A stretch of 64,000 bases of DNA from NCBI GenBank assembly GCA_018873245.2, contig JAEMBT020000003.1:650001-714000 (forward strand), read 5' to 3'. Source of the stretch: Archegozetes longisetosus (Eukaryota; Arthropoda; Arachnida; Sarcoptiformes; Trhypochthoniidae). The translations under genes and the position numbers were made by a program. Positions 48,501 through 60,299 of the stretch are shown one piece after another (positions within the stretch are counted from its first letter, which is position 1; every line of letters begins with the position of its first letter). The notes under the pieces were generated by a model. It made no database searches. It saw nothing but the letters and a program-made list of their open reading frames with translations, and was not told the DNA's origin.

Positions 48501-49236
48501 TTGAGTCGACCACTTATTCAATAAAAAAGCAATATGTCTCAAATTTATCATTTATTTCATATTAGTGTTACAAAAACCTTGATGTCTAATTAAAATTTCG
48601 GCAACAATTTTATCAAACTACTGTGCCGCAAAATATGTATCGCAAAGAATAAACCTTGTCTCGCACTCATTTTTTTCGTAATCTCTATATTTATCTTGTA
48701 TTGTTGAAAACATGGAAGATTATAGTCTTGATTACTTTGACAACTTTTTCGTATATTGCAAAGTTTAATTTCAGGAAAAAGAAATAATAAATTTTCGCAA
48801 CTATATAATTGAAATCACGCTAAGTTTGAGTATGATTGCTTTCAAAAAACTGGAAATTGAATTTATTATAAGTAGATGTAGTTTCTGATAATACTGATTT
48901 TTAATTTACAAGTTACAATAATTTTCTCTTTAAGCTAATATAAGTCTACAGTAACTCACTTTTTGCAGCCCATTCTTCCCTGCTAGCATTTTTAAGCATT
49001 CGTGTAATACTTTTGACACAGGATGGATTAATATCCGACTCATTGCTAATAGTTTCTATTTCTTTCACTAGCTGTTCACTATAATTATCAACTGTTTTAT
49101 CAAATAGTTTGAAAATTTCTATCCAATTTTGTTCAAAATATGTTGAATTCTTATCATTAGAAGCAATCACATAATAATTTTCGTAAAGAGATATTACAAT
49201 AAAAATTGTTAAAAAGTAATTAAAATTAATATTCAT
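45549..49236 (-). CDS. NRF-6-like membrane acyltransferase (nose resistant to fluoxetine family)
   Basis: Nine exons (minus): 49236..48960, 48512..48196, 47966..47598, 47132..47050, 46980..46812, 46742..46534, 46479..46359, 46180..45842, 45776..45549, about 700 residues. A signal peptide and NRF domain (SGILSGSISNFGDYDQC, CFPSVC) precede an acyltransferase-3 domain with about ten membrane segments. GLRVLGTLWVLLAHSS holds the conserved Arg and catalytic-type His. SGLL, RFTPPL, LGSGPLF, QTWYLSADFQLH and the C-terminal TFEAPF motifs follow in order. Two one-base conflicts exist. Exon 2 meets an in-frame TGA just before a good GTAAAG donor, removed by one base fewer in the A6 run near 48207. Exon 4 switches frame after YATLSK, restored by one extra G. 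The rest is phase-consistent. It is either an assembly-error-bearing live gene or a young pseudogene. An upstream in-frame ATG at 49272 is less suited to the signal peptide. Confidence 0.75.
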
Positions 49237-49753
49237 TTTAGTTTCTGGTGAAAATTTCCAACTGTTTCTCATAGAAATACTATTACGAATTTTTTTCGTC
49301 TGTTTAAAGATCTAGGAATGAAATAACAATATGCTCAATGGGATGAAATGACAAATAATTCTAACCGCACTTCAAATATACGATTAAATATTAGATAAAT
49401 CCTAAATAAATGTTCAAGGTATTCCTTCTATTATCTTCTCTGTTTGTTTGATGTCAAGTTCTGTTGTTTCTGTGGTTGAATTTCGATAATCAACAGTCAA
49501 ATGTGTAGATAAAAGTTTTTCCTTGAGTTTTTAATTAATAGTAAATCTAAAAAATATTTTGGAAAGTTTAGTTGACTATAAACGTAATATCACAAAAATT
49601 TATCCTTTGCCTAATCTGATGCTTTTTAAATTTTGTTGCGCTTAGTCATTTGAATGAAATCAACACTAAAGTTGATAATTTACTTGAATCTGCCGCCATA
49701 ACCATATTTTATCTTAGTAAAGCATTAAACTTTAATTTGTCATATGAAGACGT

Positions 49754-49757
49754 TTGT

Positions 49758-49820
<63 letters not shown>
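49754..49820. repeat. (TG)n(AG)n microsatellite
   Basis: Uninterrupted TG run followed by an AG run. Confidence 0.95.
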
Positions 49821-49821
<1 letters not shown>

Positions 49822-49945
49822 TTGCAATATATTAAAGTTCATATTTAAAAGCACTAAAAAGTTTTGTAATAGCTTATAGGCTAAGCACATAACTTTATGA
49901 ATAAACATTGACTTAAATATAAGAACCTTTTTATAGTACACTATA

Positions 49946-50152
49946 TTATAATTAGAGATGTGACTTTTCGGTGAAAACCGCTCTTTTTCTTTAATTGTTA
50001 TCTTCAGTAATCATCAAAACTCGTTTGATTTATGTATTTTAAACTATTTAAAATATAAATGACATAAATCGAACGAGTTTTGATGGTTACAGAAGATAAA
50101 AATTAAAGAAAAAGAACTGTTTTCACCGAAAAGTCACAGCTCTAATTATAAT
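49946..50152. repeat. foldback MITE between microsatellites
   Basis: The arms at about 49946-50032 and 50060-50152 are inverted copies (GTGACTTTTCGGTGAAAAC; CATCAAAACTCGTT) and the ends are TATTATAATTAGAG. Near-continuous pairing gives a single hairpin of about 200 nt. Not coding. Confidence 0.8.
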
Positions 50153-50156
50153 ACAT

Positions 50157-50157
<1 letters not shown>

Positions 50158-50192
<35 letters not shown>
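50158..50192. repeat. (TC)n microsatellite
   Basis: Uninterrupted TC run abutting the right side of the MITE; an AG run lies beyond its left side. Confidence 0.95.
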
Positions 50193-50195
<3 letters not shown>

Positions 50196-50199
50196 CGTT

Positions 50200-51250
50200 T
50201 TCATATATTCAAATGTCTTTCTATCTCATGACTTTTGTAATGAATGCCTTAGTAGATTCTTAACTTAGATCTATTTCTCTATTTTCAAAGATATAACCTC
50301 CGCTGACATTTAAGCGCTTTAGACTTCGGTGAACTTCAACCAGAACTCGATGGACGAACTTTATGCAGCATTTACCACAAACATACTTAAGTTGTATCTT
50401 ATACGTAAAAGGGTAAGTCTTAGTTTGGTTTTCAATAAAGTAAAATTTCTTCTCTATTCCATATAATTTGAAATACATAGATACTAGAGTTCGATTTATT
50501 AGAAATTGGAAAGTGATAAAAAATTTGTAAGTAAATTTTATAAGCATTTACAAGTAATCTAAAATAATTAAATTCAGCATCTCAACTGAACATTATTCTG
50601 ATGGACTCTGGTAGTCATTTCTGAAGATTTCTCTGTATATTCTTCTGAAGACTTTGTGAGGAATTTCCAGAATTTTCTTCAAATGTCAGCTGAAGATTTC
50701 TTTGATGATTTATTCAGTGACTCATTGAAATCTGAAATCCTTTCATAAAACCACACTTCCAACATAATTATCTTCTTTTTAACTTTTATAACTAATATGT
50801 TGAATAATCCTAAGTTCACATAGTTCTTCGTGAACTAATTCTTTCCGCTTCTTGTCCTTAGCATCAGAATTATGAATGTAAATAAGCTCTTTATCAGGTG
50901 TAAAGCAGAAAAATGATCAAATCCATTATCTATTACATCTTAATTTTTTCCAACAAAGTTTTAAAATTTAGAGGTCACTGAGGATCATGTAAAACCCTCT
51001 TTCACAGCTATCTTTAGGCTTTGACGCATCTTCAGGAACGTGTCCTGCTCACAATCAGTGGGAACATGTTTTGCACTTAAATACGAAAGTTGTAAAATTG
51101 TTTTATTAAAAATGCAAATATTAATAATACACTAGGTCTATAAAGAATTTTCACATGAACTTTATTCTAGTTCTATAATATAGAAAAAATATAGGATTTT
51201 TGAAAAGCTATTTGTTAAGTTGTTAGATTCTTAGTTTAATAAGATTATAT
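50200..51250. other. intergenic stretch with one unsupported frame
   Basis: The minus-strand frame 50547..50260 has a protein-like end (KFVHRVLVEVHRSLKRL) but no start exon, family or splice support. Nothing else recognised. Confidence 0.35.
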
Positions 51251-51258
51251 CTATACTA

Positions 51259-51785
51259 TAAGGTTGAAGAGAAATGAATGTCGTTTTTTGGTACGTATAT
51301 TAGAATGGTTCAAAAATACACTTAGGATTTGTTTACATATCTTTTGTTTTGTGAATAAATACATTTAATATGAGTCTTTATTTCTATTAAATTATTATTT
51401 TAAAATTGTGATTTGATTTCGATTTGAGCCATGTCTTTCGATGACAACATATTAGACATTGTGTGTTGTATCAGTTTAAGCGTGGTAATAATGCAACGGT
51501 TGCCACTAAGAATATCACCGATACATATGGTGATGTATTAAAGGTCCGCACGTGTCAACGTTGGTTTGACAGGTTTCGATCAGGCGGTCTTGACCTGGAG
51601 AATCGACCAGGTTCTGGTCGGCCTCAAGAGTTGGATGATGACGAGTTGAAAGCTCTAATGGAGTCTGAGCCTCGCCAATCAAGTCGGAACATGGGGCTGA
51701 TATTAGACTTCGATATTTATATCGTATTAATAAAGTTTATTTGAATTTTGTGATCAAATACGTCATTCATTTCTCTCCAACCTTA
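51259..51785 (+). mobile_element. internally deleted mariner, DNA-binding domain only
   Basis: Inverted ends (TAAGGTTGAAGAGAAATGAA left; TAAGGTTGGAGAGAAATGAA right in reverse) next to TA bound 527 bp. A plus-strand frame (about 51430-51744) encodes the mariner N-terminal helix-turn-helix pair (LYQFKRGNNA, RTCQRWFDRFRSGG, GSGRPQELDDDELKAL). The catalytic domain is gone. The ends are nearly identical and the coding part is clean, so it is younger than the relic at 33.7 kb. Confidence 0.88.
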
Positions 51786-51789
51786 TATA

Positions 51790-53370
51790 TATTGAGGCAC
51801 TCATGAGATTTCAGTAATTATTTAGCAATTAAAGCCTGCATTTAAGACACCAAAATGTTCTAGATTATTTAGATTTAAGAATATTTAATCTATAGGCAAA
51901 AATGAGATATTTAGGGTAAAAATTTCATCGATTAGGGTAGGGTATAAGGGTCAATACTAGAGTAAATTAAGGTCAAGTTTTTCGGAAATATCATATATGT
52001 TATATGTATTTCTGTTCCAAAAATAAGTTTACTCAAATAATTTTCACATTTTTAATGTAAGCGATCATAATTAAAGTGAATTACAGGATATTTTTTTTCA
52101 ATATTAGAGATATATGAGATCGATATGACGTCAATTTTGGGCAAATTTGGAGCCTAAACTCAATTAGGATCGATTGTGAAAATCTTATTCATATGGGTTC
52201 AAAAAAATATTAATATACAATTTCTTAATTTCTATAAATTACTTATATGTCTGATCAAAGTATAAAACTATATTGAAAAAATCACTTTTCATCAAAATTA
52301 GAAGAAATTATTTTAATTTTAAGAAAATAAATTATGAGGCGCAGGGAGTTCTGACAGAAAGTGAGAAAGAGCTATTCCATTTTCACATAGGACTCAACCT
52401 TAAGACATCAATTCTTAAAAAAAATTTCTAATGATAGAGAACCTAAAAAATATATGGTTCTCATTGTGATTCTGACCTTTGACCCATGAGGGACACACAA
52501 AAATTTTTTGAATTTGAGATATTAAAAAATTGGTTACGCACGAACAGATTAAGATATTTCAAAAATCTGTTGACTAGGAAATTAAAAAAATGATGATACT
52601 TTAATGTAAAAAATTGTTTAAGAAAAATTAAAATATTCCAGAAATTATAAAAATAATAAATTTTCAAAAATTATTTTGATGGTGTTACCCAGCGTCGCGT
52701 AAGCTATGAAAAAAATATATTATTAGCTCCTTAAAATCATCTATCATATCTTCTCCACAGCTGCCGCGACAATGAGTAACATATGAAAAATCAGCTAATT
52801 CAGAAATTCTTAGTAAATTTTCAATAAGAACCTATGGATTATAGTTGTTATTCGACAATAATGCCAATGTATGTGGAACAATAGTAAATAGCACCCTTTT
52901 AGAAATTCAATTTATAGTGAATTTTGGTAAAATCCTAAAGCTTCTAACGCTTCCCATTCTCGAGTCATCTTTTTTTTTTAAAAACTTAGAATCGAAAACT
53001 TGAGCTTAAAAGTTGAATAAATCGAAAATTATTGCTTGATAGAAATCACACGTCAATTACAAAAATATTTTTCATGTAATATTGAATGAAAATACGATAA
53101 ATTATTCTTAGGCTGATTCCCTTATATTTCTGGAATTCTCCTTTGTTTGACAACATGCGTAAAAATATAAATTCTATAACATAGACATTCAAGATATCAG
53201 CCAAAGTATTGAACATTGATTCAAAAATTCAGATATTATATAAGTTTTAAATACCCAACTTGAGTCACCAAAAACATCAGTAAATTTGGAAAACAGATAT
53301 AAAATATAATACAAACCAGAAATAAACGAGCAGTTAAATATTTATTAAATTAAATAATTTGTAGTCAGCA
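51790..53370. other. intergenic stretch
   Basis: No gene recognised; AT-rich, with unsupported short frames. Confidence 0.5.
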
Positions 53371-53375
53371 TTATA

Positions 53376-54764
53376 CAGTGCGATCAGATTATGAGTTCGC
53401 ACCTGATACTTAGTGATAGATTATAAAAATATACGCTTAAAATTTCAAATCTATTTAACAGGATTGCCTACAAATAAAACCATTCATTAAAACCTGAATT
53501 TTATCAGAGGTTAGTTATATCAAAACAAAAGTGCGCACACGTTTCTTGGAATTTTTTGGTTAGTTTTCACTTTCCATGATTAAAAATGACTGTCACTTTA
53601 CAACAACGTGTTTTTATAATCGAAAATTATTTTATGAATTTTTAAACTAAAAATCCCACCAAAGAATGTCTTAACGTATTTGTTGATAAGTTTGGAATGA
53701 ATTGTGTGCCAACAAAAAGAAGTGTTCAAAAAATAGTGTCCAAGTTTAGACAAACAGGTAGTGTTACAAACCAAAGAAAACTTCGGAAAAAACAGTTTTA
53801 ACGCAAATAAAAATGAATGAAATTGAGAATAGTTTTATTCAAAGCACGACAAAAACCTTAGAAAAAGAGCACATCAGCTCTCAATTTCTTACGGATCGTG
53901 TCAAAAGGCTGCCAAAGAACTAAAAATGTTCCCATATCGGGTAAAGGTCGTTCAGGAACTGGAGGGCACAGATCACCAAAAGAGGCACGAATATTGCGAA
54001 TGGTTTTTAAATTTCATTCAAAATAATTAAATCTTAAATTTAACCTTTTTTTTAACGACGAGGCGTGGTTTCACCTCTCGGGATACATCAACTCTCAAAA
54101 TTCACGGTTATGAGCCACAGAGAACCCCCACCAATTTATTGAAGCACCATTACACCCACGAAAAATAGGGGTGTGGTGCGCGATATCCCATAACAGAATT
54201 GTTGGCCCAGTATTTTTTACTGAAACAATAAAATCTGAACAATACATCCAGATTTTACAAGAATTTATCCCTCATTTAGATGAAGAAGTCATGGGTGGCT
54301 ATTTTTAACAGGACGGGCCACTGCTCACACTTCAAAACAAACTGCACCTTATTTGATTGATTACTTTGGAGGTCGATTAATTTCAAAAAGCAACCAACAT
54401 CTCCCGACGGAGATTGATTGGCCGCCCTGCTCCCCCGATTTGACTAGTCCTGACTTCTTCCTGTGGGGACATCTAAAGAATTGCGTTTATGCTTCAAACC
54501 CACAAACCATAGAAGATCTGAAATTTTGCATAACTAATGAAATAAAAAAATAAGTACTGAAACTTTAGAAAAGGTTTCTCAAAATATGGTACGTCGCGCA
54601 CGGTTTTGTCTGGACATGAATGGTGGACACTTCTAACAACTTTTATGATTAAGTTTTATTTTTAATTAATTAAGTTATATACGTTTAAAATCTTAAGTGA
54701 TTATTTCTTTTAATAAAAAGTTATCGCTAAGCTTAAGGTGCGAACTCATAATTTGATCGCACTG
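53376..54764 (+). mobile_element. broken Tc1/mariner-superfamily transposon with DUF4817-type N-terminus
   Basis: Inverted ends CAGTGCGATCAGATTATGAG and, right in reverse, CAGTGCGATCAAATTATGAG are flanked by TA at 53374-53375 and 54765-54766, 1389 bp. The plus-strand remnant from 53586 has the DUF4817-like helix-turn-helix (TLQQRVFIIENYF, RSVQKIVSKFRQTGSV), then FFNDEAWFHLSGY (first Asp), QDGATAHTSKQ (second Asp) and PPCSPDLTSPDFFLWG (third acidic position). Several in-frame stops and at least one shift break it. The near-identical ends point to modest age. It is inactive but close to full length. Confidence 0.85.
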
Positions 54765-55360
54765 TATAATCCAATGACTCACCTAAAGGTTTATCAGTTG
54801 AATCATCTTGATTTGGGTGTTCAAAAACGAACAGTAATACGTATGCAATCAGCAAGAAGATTATTTGCTTGTAAACAAAAAAGTGTAATTTTTCTATGAG
54901 ATTGCTAATTCAGTTTCTATGCTGTAAAAACTGACTCAATAGTTTTAATTTGAAACTTGATTCATATTTATGAGTTGCTAAAGGGCAAATGTTTGACTTA
55001 CTTTTGAGAGATTCCTTAATTTTTAGCGCTAGGTTTAACCTTTATTCTTTTTGCTAATAGTACCTAATGTGCTTTCTTATTATTTAATGTACTTTTATAG
55101 ATATATGGACAACCTCTTGGATACATTCTTTGCCATCACTTTGATCTAGTTGCTATCGACCATTAATAAGGTTTTAATTGTACATTATCCGATCGTCTGG
55201 TCTCGAACAAAATATTTAAAAATATTAGCTCAATATTAACTAGTAATACTAGTAATACCAGTTTTAGTAATTAAAGATTGATGAAGAAAAATCTGTTTCT
55301 AACGCCTATAATAAGCTCTAAAATAAAATATTTGTCTGGCTTCACATAAGGTTCGTTGTA

Positions 55361-56278
55361 AGCCTTGGCTAGAGAAATCTGCACAAAAATCATTTTAATA
55401 ATTATTAATCAAAATTTCACCGAAATTGAACAGAAATTTATTAAATGAAAATACATTATATGAAGTTTAAATTGATATCAATTGAAGACAGATAGTACTC
55501 CTTTGTCCGCTGCTTTGCGGACCTTAGTCTTAACACCTCTCATAAGGTTTTGGCACAGATTTTCAGATCTTTTACGTATTATTGTTTTGATTCTTCGAAT
55601 TAGTTTAGGGATTTACATCTGTTGTCCACCCATTTTCATAAATTTGTTTACCCAAATTTGCTCAAAATCTTTCAATTGGGTGGAGTTGGGGGACATTTAG
55701 AGGACTGATCTCTTTTGGGACAACTTTGATTCCAACTCTTCGGTAAACTTCTTGAGTGGTTTTGGCGTAATGAGAAGTAGCCAAATCGGGCCAGAAAACA
55801 TATTGATTGTCTGAATGGTACTTATCGATAAAATCTTTCAGAAGTGGTAAACATTCCCGAATATAGACTTCTGCAGTGATCACATTACCGCGAATCAATT
55901 ATTTTGTCTTTAGTTTTTCGGTTAATTTCTCGGTTTTTTTCTCGGACCTGGAGTCCGATCGGCACTCTGACCCCTTATGAATCTTTGGATAATTGAATAT
56001 ACTGTACGGCGAGGGATGCCCTCCAGTTCATAATGTCTTACGATATCGCAAGTTTTCATATTCGGGTTTCTTTCAATAAAAGCGCCAATCCTTTTCCTAG
56101 CCTCAAGCTCTTTAGAGGAGGACATCTTTCTTATTATAAATTATTATAAACTAATAATTGCAATGTTTTGTTACCTAATAACTATTCTTTCAAAGTAAAA
56201 ACAAAATTTAATCGAATCAACTATATTTGGTTAAGAAATTGCGTCTTAAATTTTGTGCAGATTTCTCTAGCCAAGGCT
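55361..56278 (-). mobile_element. internally deleted Tc1/mariner-superfamily transposon
   Basis: Perfectly matching inverted ends (AGCCTTGGCTAGAGAAATCT) with TA duplications bound 918 bp. The minus strand encodes a transposase N-terminus (56125..55922: RKRIGAFIERNPNMK, a helix-turn-helix, then RTPGPRKKPRN) and, separated by an internal deletion, the C-terminal catalytic part (55898..55662: YVFWPDLATSHYAKTTQ with the second Asp, then VPQLHPIERF with the last acidic residue). The middle, including the first catalytic Asp, is missing. The identical ends suggest a fairly young copy. Confidence 0.85.
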
Positions 56279-56553
56279 TAGATAAAAATTTAGGCATTTA
56301 AGAAAAGATTACGAATCAAGTAAATATGAAACGGTAATAATCAATATGTTAAAGAACCTGATTTAAAGTTACTGAAAAGTATTATAGTTTAAAACTTCTG
56401 ATGCTTATACAATCCCATAAGTTTTACTTACAGTAGAAGAAAATTCGATTCTGACTGACTGGTTCTCTTAATAAAAAATAACTATTAAAGTGAATGAAAA
56501 GTATATTAAGATAACAAACTTCGGTTAGAATCACAATTCATAACCAGCATTCA

Positions 56554-57000
56554 CTAAAAGTTGTTTATAGTCCTTGATTTTAAGTTTAAATATGAAAGAA
56601 ATATAGATCTGTTTAAGCTAACGTAGATAAAGATTGAGCGTTTTGTTTCATTAAAAGTTAGCGAATAAGTTGTTATATAAGTGAATAACTGATATTCAAA
56701 ACATGAAAAACAAGCAACTGATAAATTGGCTGAATAACAAGCAAGTTTTTCGAAACTCCGATATAAATTTCTATCTGAGTTTGTTATGAATTCTTGATAA
56801 GAATACGATAAGAACTTTATTGGTGAAATTGTCAGAACTGCTGTTAGGATGTTGTCATTTTTTCTAATTTCAGGTCCAAATGGAAATAATGATAAACCAA
56901 TTCTAAATAAATTACTTTTAGAAGATGTTATAATTAGGTGAGATGGCGATAGATCTTCAAAATTTATCCCACTTTCTTCTATACTCACTTTATTTATATT
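56554..57000 (-). CDS. exon-like open frame, unrecognised family (copy 4)
   Basis: A frame open from about 57000 to 56554 contains FEDLSPSHLI, SSKSNLFRIGLSLFPFG, KNDNILTAVLTIS and a Cys- and aromatic-rich tail. It matches the 14.4-14.7 kb frame in order and spacing and partly in nucleotides. The similar part ends near 56740; the tail beyond may be read-through into an intron. Possible donors occur, but none could be fixed. Function unknown. Confidence 0.35.
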   Translation of the reverse strand, partial: NINKVSIEESGINFEDLSPSHLIITSSKSNLFRIGLSLFPFGPEIRKNDNILTAVLTISPIKFLSYSYQEFITNSDRNLYRSFEKLACYSANLSVACFSCFEYQLFTYITTYSLTFNETKRSIFIYVSLNRSIFLSYLNLKSRTINNF

Positions 57001-57009
57001 TGATTTGAT

Positions 57010-57800
57010 TCATTTTTCGTGTTTTATCAAGAGCTTTCAGTCTTAAAAAACCTGATATCAATTTGAAGTTTTGTTTTATTTCAAATTTTATTCAAAGAAA
57101 GTAGGAAAGGAAAGTTTTCGTGAAATTCATTTTTTACTATATAATAGAATTTTGAAAATTGAGACCAAATAACTGTCGTAGGTTAAAAGTACCACCAAAT
57201 AGAAAGACAAAAATTATTTGCCGATCACTTTAATAGCGTTAATTTTGACGAAGTAAAATGAAAGGTCTTGAATTTTATTTTTTAATTCAAGCTTTACAAG
57301 AAACTAAGAGAGTATAATTAGGGGAGATGAGAATGGAGAATGTAAACCGTAGGTTGTCGCATAAGCAACGAAGTTCCATCTCATCTGATCGTTTCTCAAA
57401 AGCATTGATGTAAGAAAGATATAATACTAACATTAATGTTCAATTTTCACCATAAACAGAAACTTTTTTTTAATACTGATTGCTCAATATCCTATCCCAA
57501 AATTCGATGTTAGTAATAACTTAGTGATAATTTATGACATATTTCTATCTTTGTCTTTGTAACTGAAGAGAGTACTTGACAATACTACTAAAGAGTACCG
57601 CTTAAACATGACAGACTTGAGTTCAGTTCCAAATACAATGCATTTGCGGTTCCACCGGATAAATAACTATACCCTAGTCAGTGATTCCCATTGAGTCGAG
57701 GAGAAGAATTCAAATTGAAGATTAAGATAAGTAAATACCAAATGACTTACTAAAATTTCTGGAACCTATTGATTTAGAAATAGTTTGAATTGACAGGAAA
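57010..57800. other. intergenic stretch
   Basis: No gene recognised; may contain further decayed parts of the carboxylesterase copy. Confidence 0.4.
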
Positions 57801-57805
57801 TTGAA

Positions 57806-58276
57806 TTATACGAACCCGTATTTAGCGAAATAAACGAAAATTTCACTCATAAACGCATCTCTTTTAATCCATTCACTTTCACTTAAGAGTCTACCAAAGA
57901 CTAATGGTATGTGTGGCATAAGCCCAAAAACTTTTATAAGTGACGCATTATTCTGTAAGAGTTAATATTTCGAAATTAGTGAACGGAGCCATGTGTTCAT
58001 CAGTGATTTTATCTTCTATTGCTAATAAAATCATACTTAACGTCGTCCTCAGCTTTCTTTTTGTTGATCCAGAATGAAAATCACATTAGGATTGTATCTT
58101 CAGATGCCTTTCGTGTAAGTTTTTAAGACAGAATTTAGACCTTCCAATCGTTTGTGTCCTATGAATAGCTTGATGTCTCTCTTAAAATTTTCAGATTTTA
58201 AGACATCGACTGAAGTTTGAGGCAAGAATTGATCATTATGTAAAAGAAGCAAAAACACCATTTGCTTATTTAACAT
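57806..58276 (-). pseudogene. carboxylesterase (type B) pseudogene fragment
   Basis: Two minus-strand pieces have the spacing of exons from the C-terminal half of a type B carboxylesterase. 58276..58100 contains DQFLPQTSVDVLKSENF and RDIKLFIGH followed by K-R-x-E-G, the family's region before the charge-relay acid. 57952..57806, after an acceptor CTTACAG, contains MPHIPLVFGRLLSESEW and FMSEIFVYFAKYG, the region of the catalytic His and the WT-x-FAK motif. Both pieces end at stops. The upstream half with the serine elbow (GESAG) was not found. It is most likely a dead gene copy; a divergent live gene cannot be fully excluded. Confidence 0.6.
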
Positions 58277-58289
58277 CAATGATTACTTG

Positions 58290-59030
58290 ATCTGTTCTTT
58301 ATCGAGTTCTTTAGTGGGCTTATCCCGAAGAAGTTGGACGGAACTACTATGAAGATAGGGTTATCGAAATAGAATTCGCAGCAAAGTCTATCTGAAACTC
58401 TAGGGCATACTCTATGTCAACTAAGTCACTTCGAATAAACTGAATCTTCAAAGCGAAGAAAATTAGAATTCTGTAGAATGTTTTTATAAAAAAAAGATTT
58501 AAACTTTGTAAGATTTATATAAATATATAGGTAAATATATGGCTAACTCTAAGGGTGTTACATCTTCGGTTTTAAGGTCTTTTCTCCGGTCTCAGGAGTT
58601 AACCTGTAACCGGAGATGTTTCTCTAGTTTTGACTGATTACAAGCTTTGAAAAACTAATATTTAATTATATGATGATTTGAATTTTGTAAAATAATAATC
58701 TATGATCTCATGAAAGAAATAGTTTTAGTGTTCGCTCTGTTAAAGCCGAGATTTGTACAAAAGTAAACTTTTCGATGTCGTATAATGAGTTCACAGAATA
58801 TGTCACTGAAAATACGGGTTTAGTTGAAGCTGCAAAATTCAGCAAAAATAGAACTATATGAAAGCCATCAAAAATAAAATGTAAAATCAATGAATATCTT
58901 TCGAATAAATAGTACAGTTATCATTTGATAACTTGTGATAAACCTAAAAAATTACCTTGTCTTCCCTTCGATAAAAAGTTCCTATTCTCAATAAAAAAAA
59001 TTATATCACTCGTATTAACTCGCCTTACTA
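58290..59030. other. intergenic stretch
   Basis: No further carboxylesterase exons or other genes recognised. Confidence 0.4.
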
Positions 59031-59034
59031 GGTT

Positions 59035-59225
59035 TACAATATAGGCGGGATGGATCCCACGGTTTATCCGCGGTTCGGGATGGTTAGGTTCCAAATTTCG
59101 CGGAAGGAGCGGTTCGCTGTCAGCTCGGTGTAAAACCTTCAGATTTGCGGTCAGGTGCAGTCCAAAGATCTACACTCCACAGATCTGTAGGTTAGCCGCT
59201 TTAACTCGCTGACCCGCTTGTAATA
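59035..59225. repeat. GC-rich island 1
   Basis: About 190 bp rich in CGG/GCGG words (TTATCCGCGGTTCGGGATGG, GATTTGCGGTCAGGTGCAG), abruptly bounded by AT-rich DNA. There is no open frame or tRNA fold. It is probably a dispersed non-coding repeat. Confidence 0.4.
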
Positions 59226-59229
59226 TTTA

Positions 59230-60295
59230 ATGAAATTTCATACTGAAAATTAAATAAAAAATGATTTTGTGACATTGACTTACAAGTACCGTCGACAGAT
59301 AAAAGTTATGTATTTGTCATCACTAAAAAGATGCAGAAGAGTTGATAAACCTAGGGGCTCAGTAACTCATTGAGATCTGATATTTAGTATCTCATTACGT
59401 TTAGTGACATTAATCGATAAACGAATACTTAAAAGATTAGTTTAGAACTTTGATAAAATAGAATTTGACTCATCTTTGTATTAAGTTAGTTGAGTCAATG
59501 TCATATCGGTTACAAGAAGTGATAGCTCGAGAGGACAGTCCAACTTATCATTAAAATTATTTAAACTGAATCACAATTGACTGTTGAACTATTTTGATTG
59601 AAATAGTTTGATATATTTTATCAGTAGCTTTCATTCTATGACTTATTGTTTTTCTTATGAATATCAAATAAATTGACTTCAGCTACGAATAACATTATTA
59701 CTCATATGCTTTTTAATTACTGAGTAATGCCATAATTTGACGCTATAAACTTATAGTTTCAATTTCTGTCTCGTCCCTCTTATCTTATCCAAACGCATCA
59801 GAGATTAATCCGGGATCTACGCATAACTTTTTTCGACCGACTGTACAAGTCATTTGAAACGTTGAATTCGTTTCTACGCAAAATGCGTTTAGTTTTGTGT
59901 TTCTATGCATTGTATTATATTTTTAAAAAGTGTCCTAAATAAACAATATTAGATACTCAACAATAACTAAAATTAATTCAAATACGAAATCAAAAGTGAA
60001 CAAGGTCTCATCAATCTCTATATGGATAATTTCGGTTCTACCATCTTCAACAACTAGTAAAGAAACTCATTTTGAATGACTGGATTATAAATAAGCGAAC
60101 AAACTCATTAAAAACGGATTTCAATATGGCCCTAGTTGTCAAGTCAAAGCTATTCTCTTAAAATATTGATTTTCTTACTTTTTTAAATACTTTATTACAT
60201 TAAAAATTTGCCAGAGTTTTGAATGAATGATAGATTATTAAAGCAAATGTAGGTTAAACGGAGGTAAACGTTTAGAATATATTTTAAATTAGGGT
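59230..60295. other. AT-rich stretch
   Basis: Nothing recognised. Confidence 0.5.
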
Positions 60296-60299
60296 TATA

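Noticed and set aside
49732-49941. Frame containing a long Thr-His repeat
   Set aside because: It is simply the translation of the TG microsatellite.
50260-50547. Minus-strand frame with a CGKCC cluster, considered as an insulin-like or transposase piece
   Set aside because: The cysteine spacing does not fit insulin-like peptides and no transposase motif order is present.
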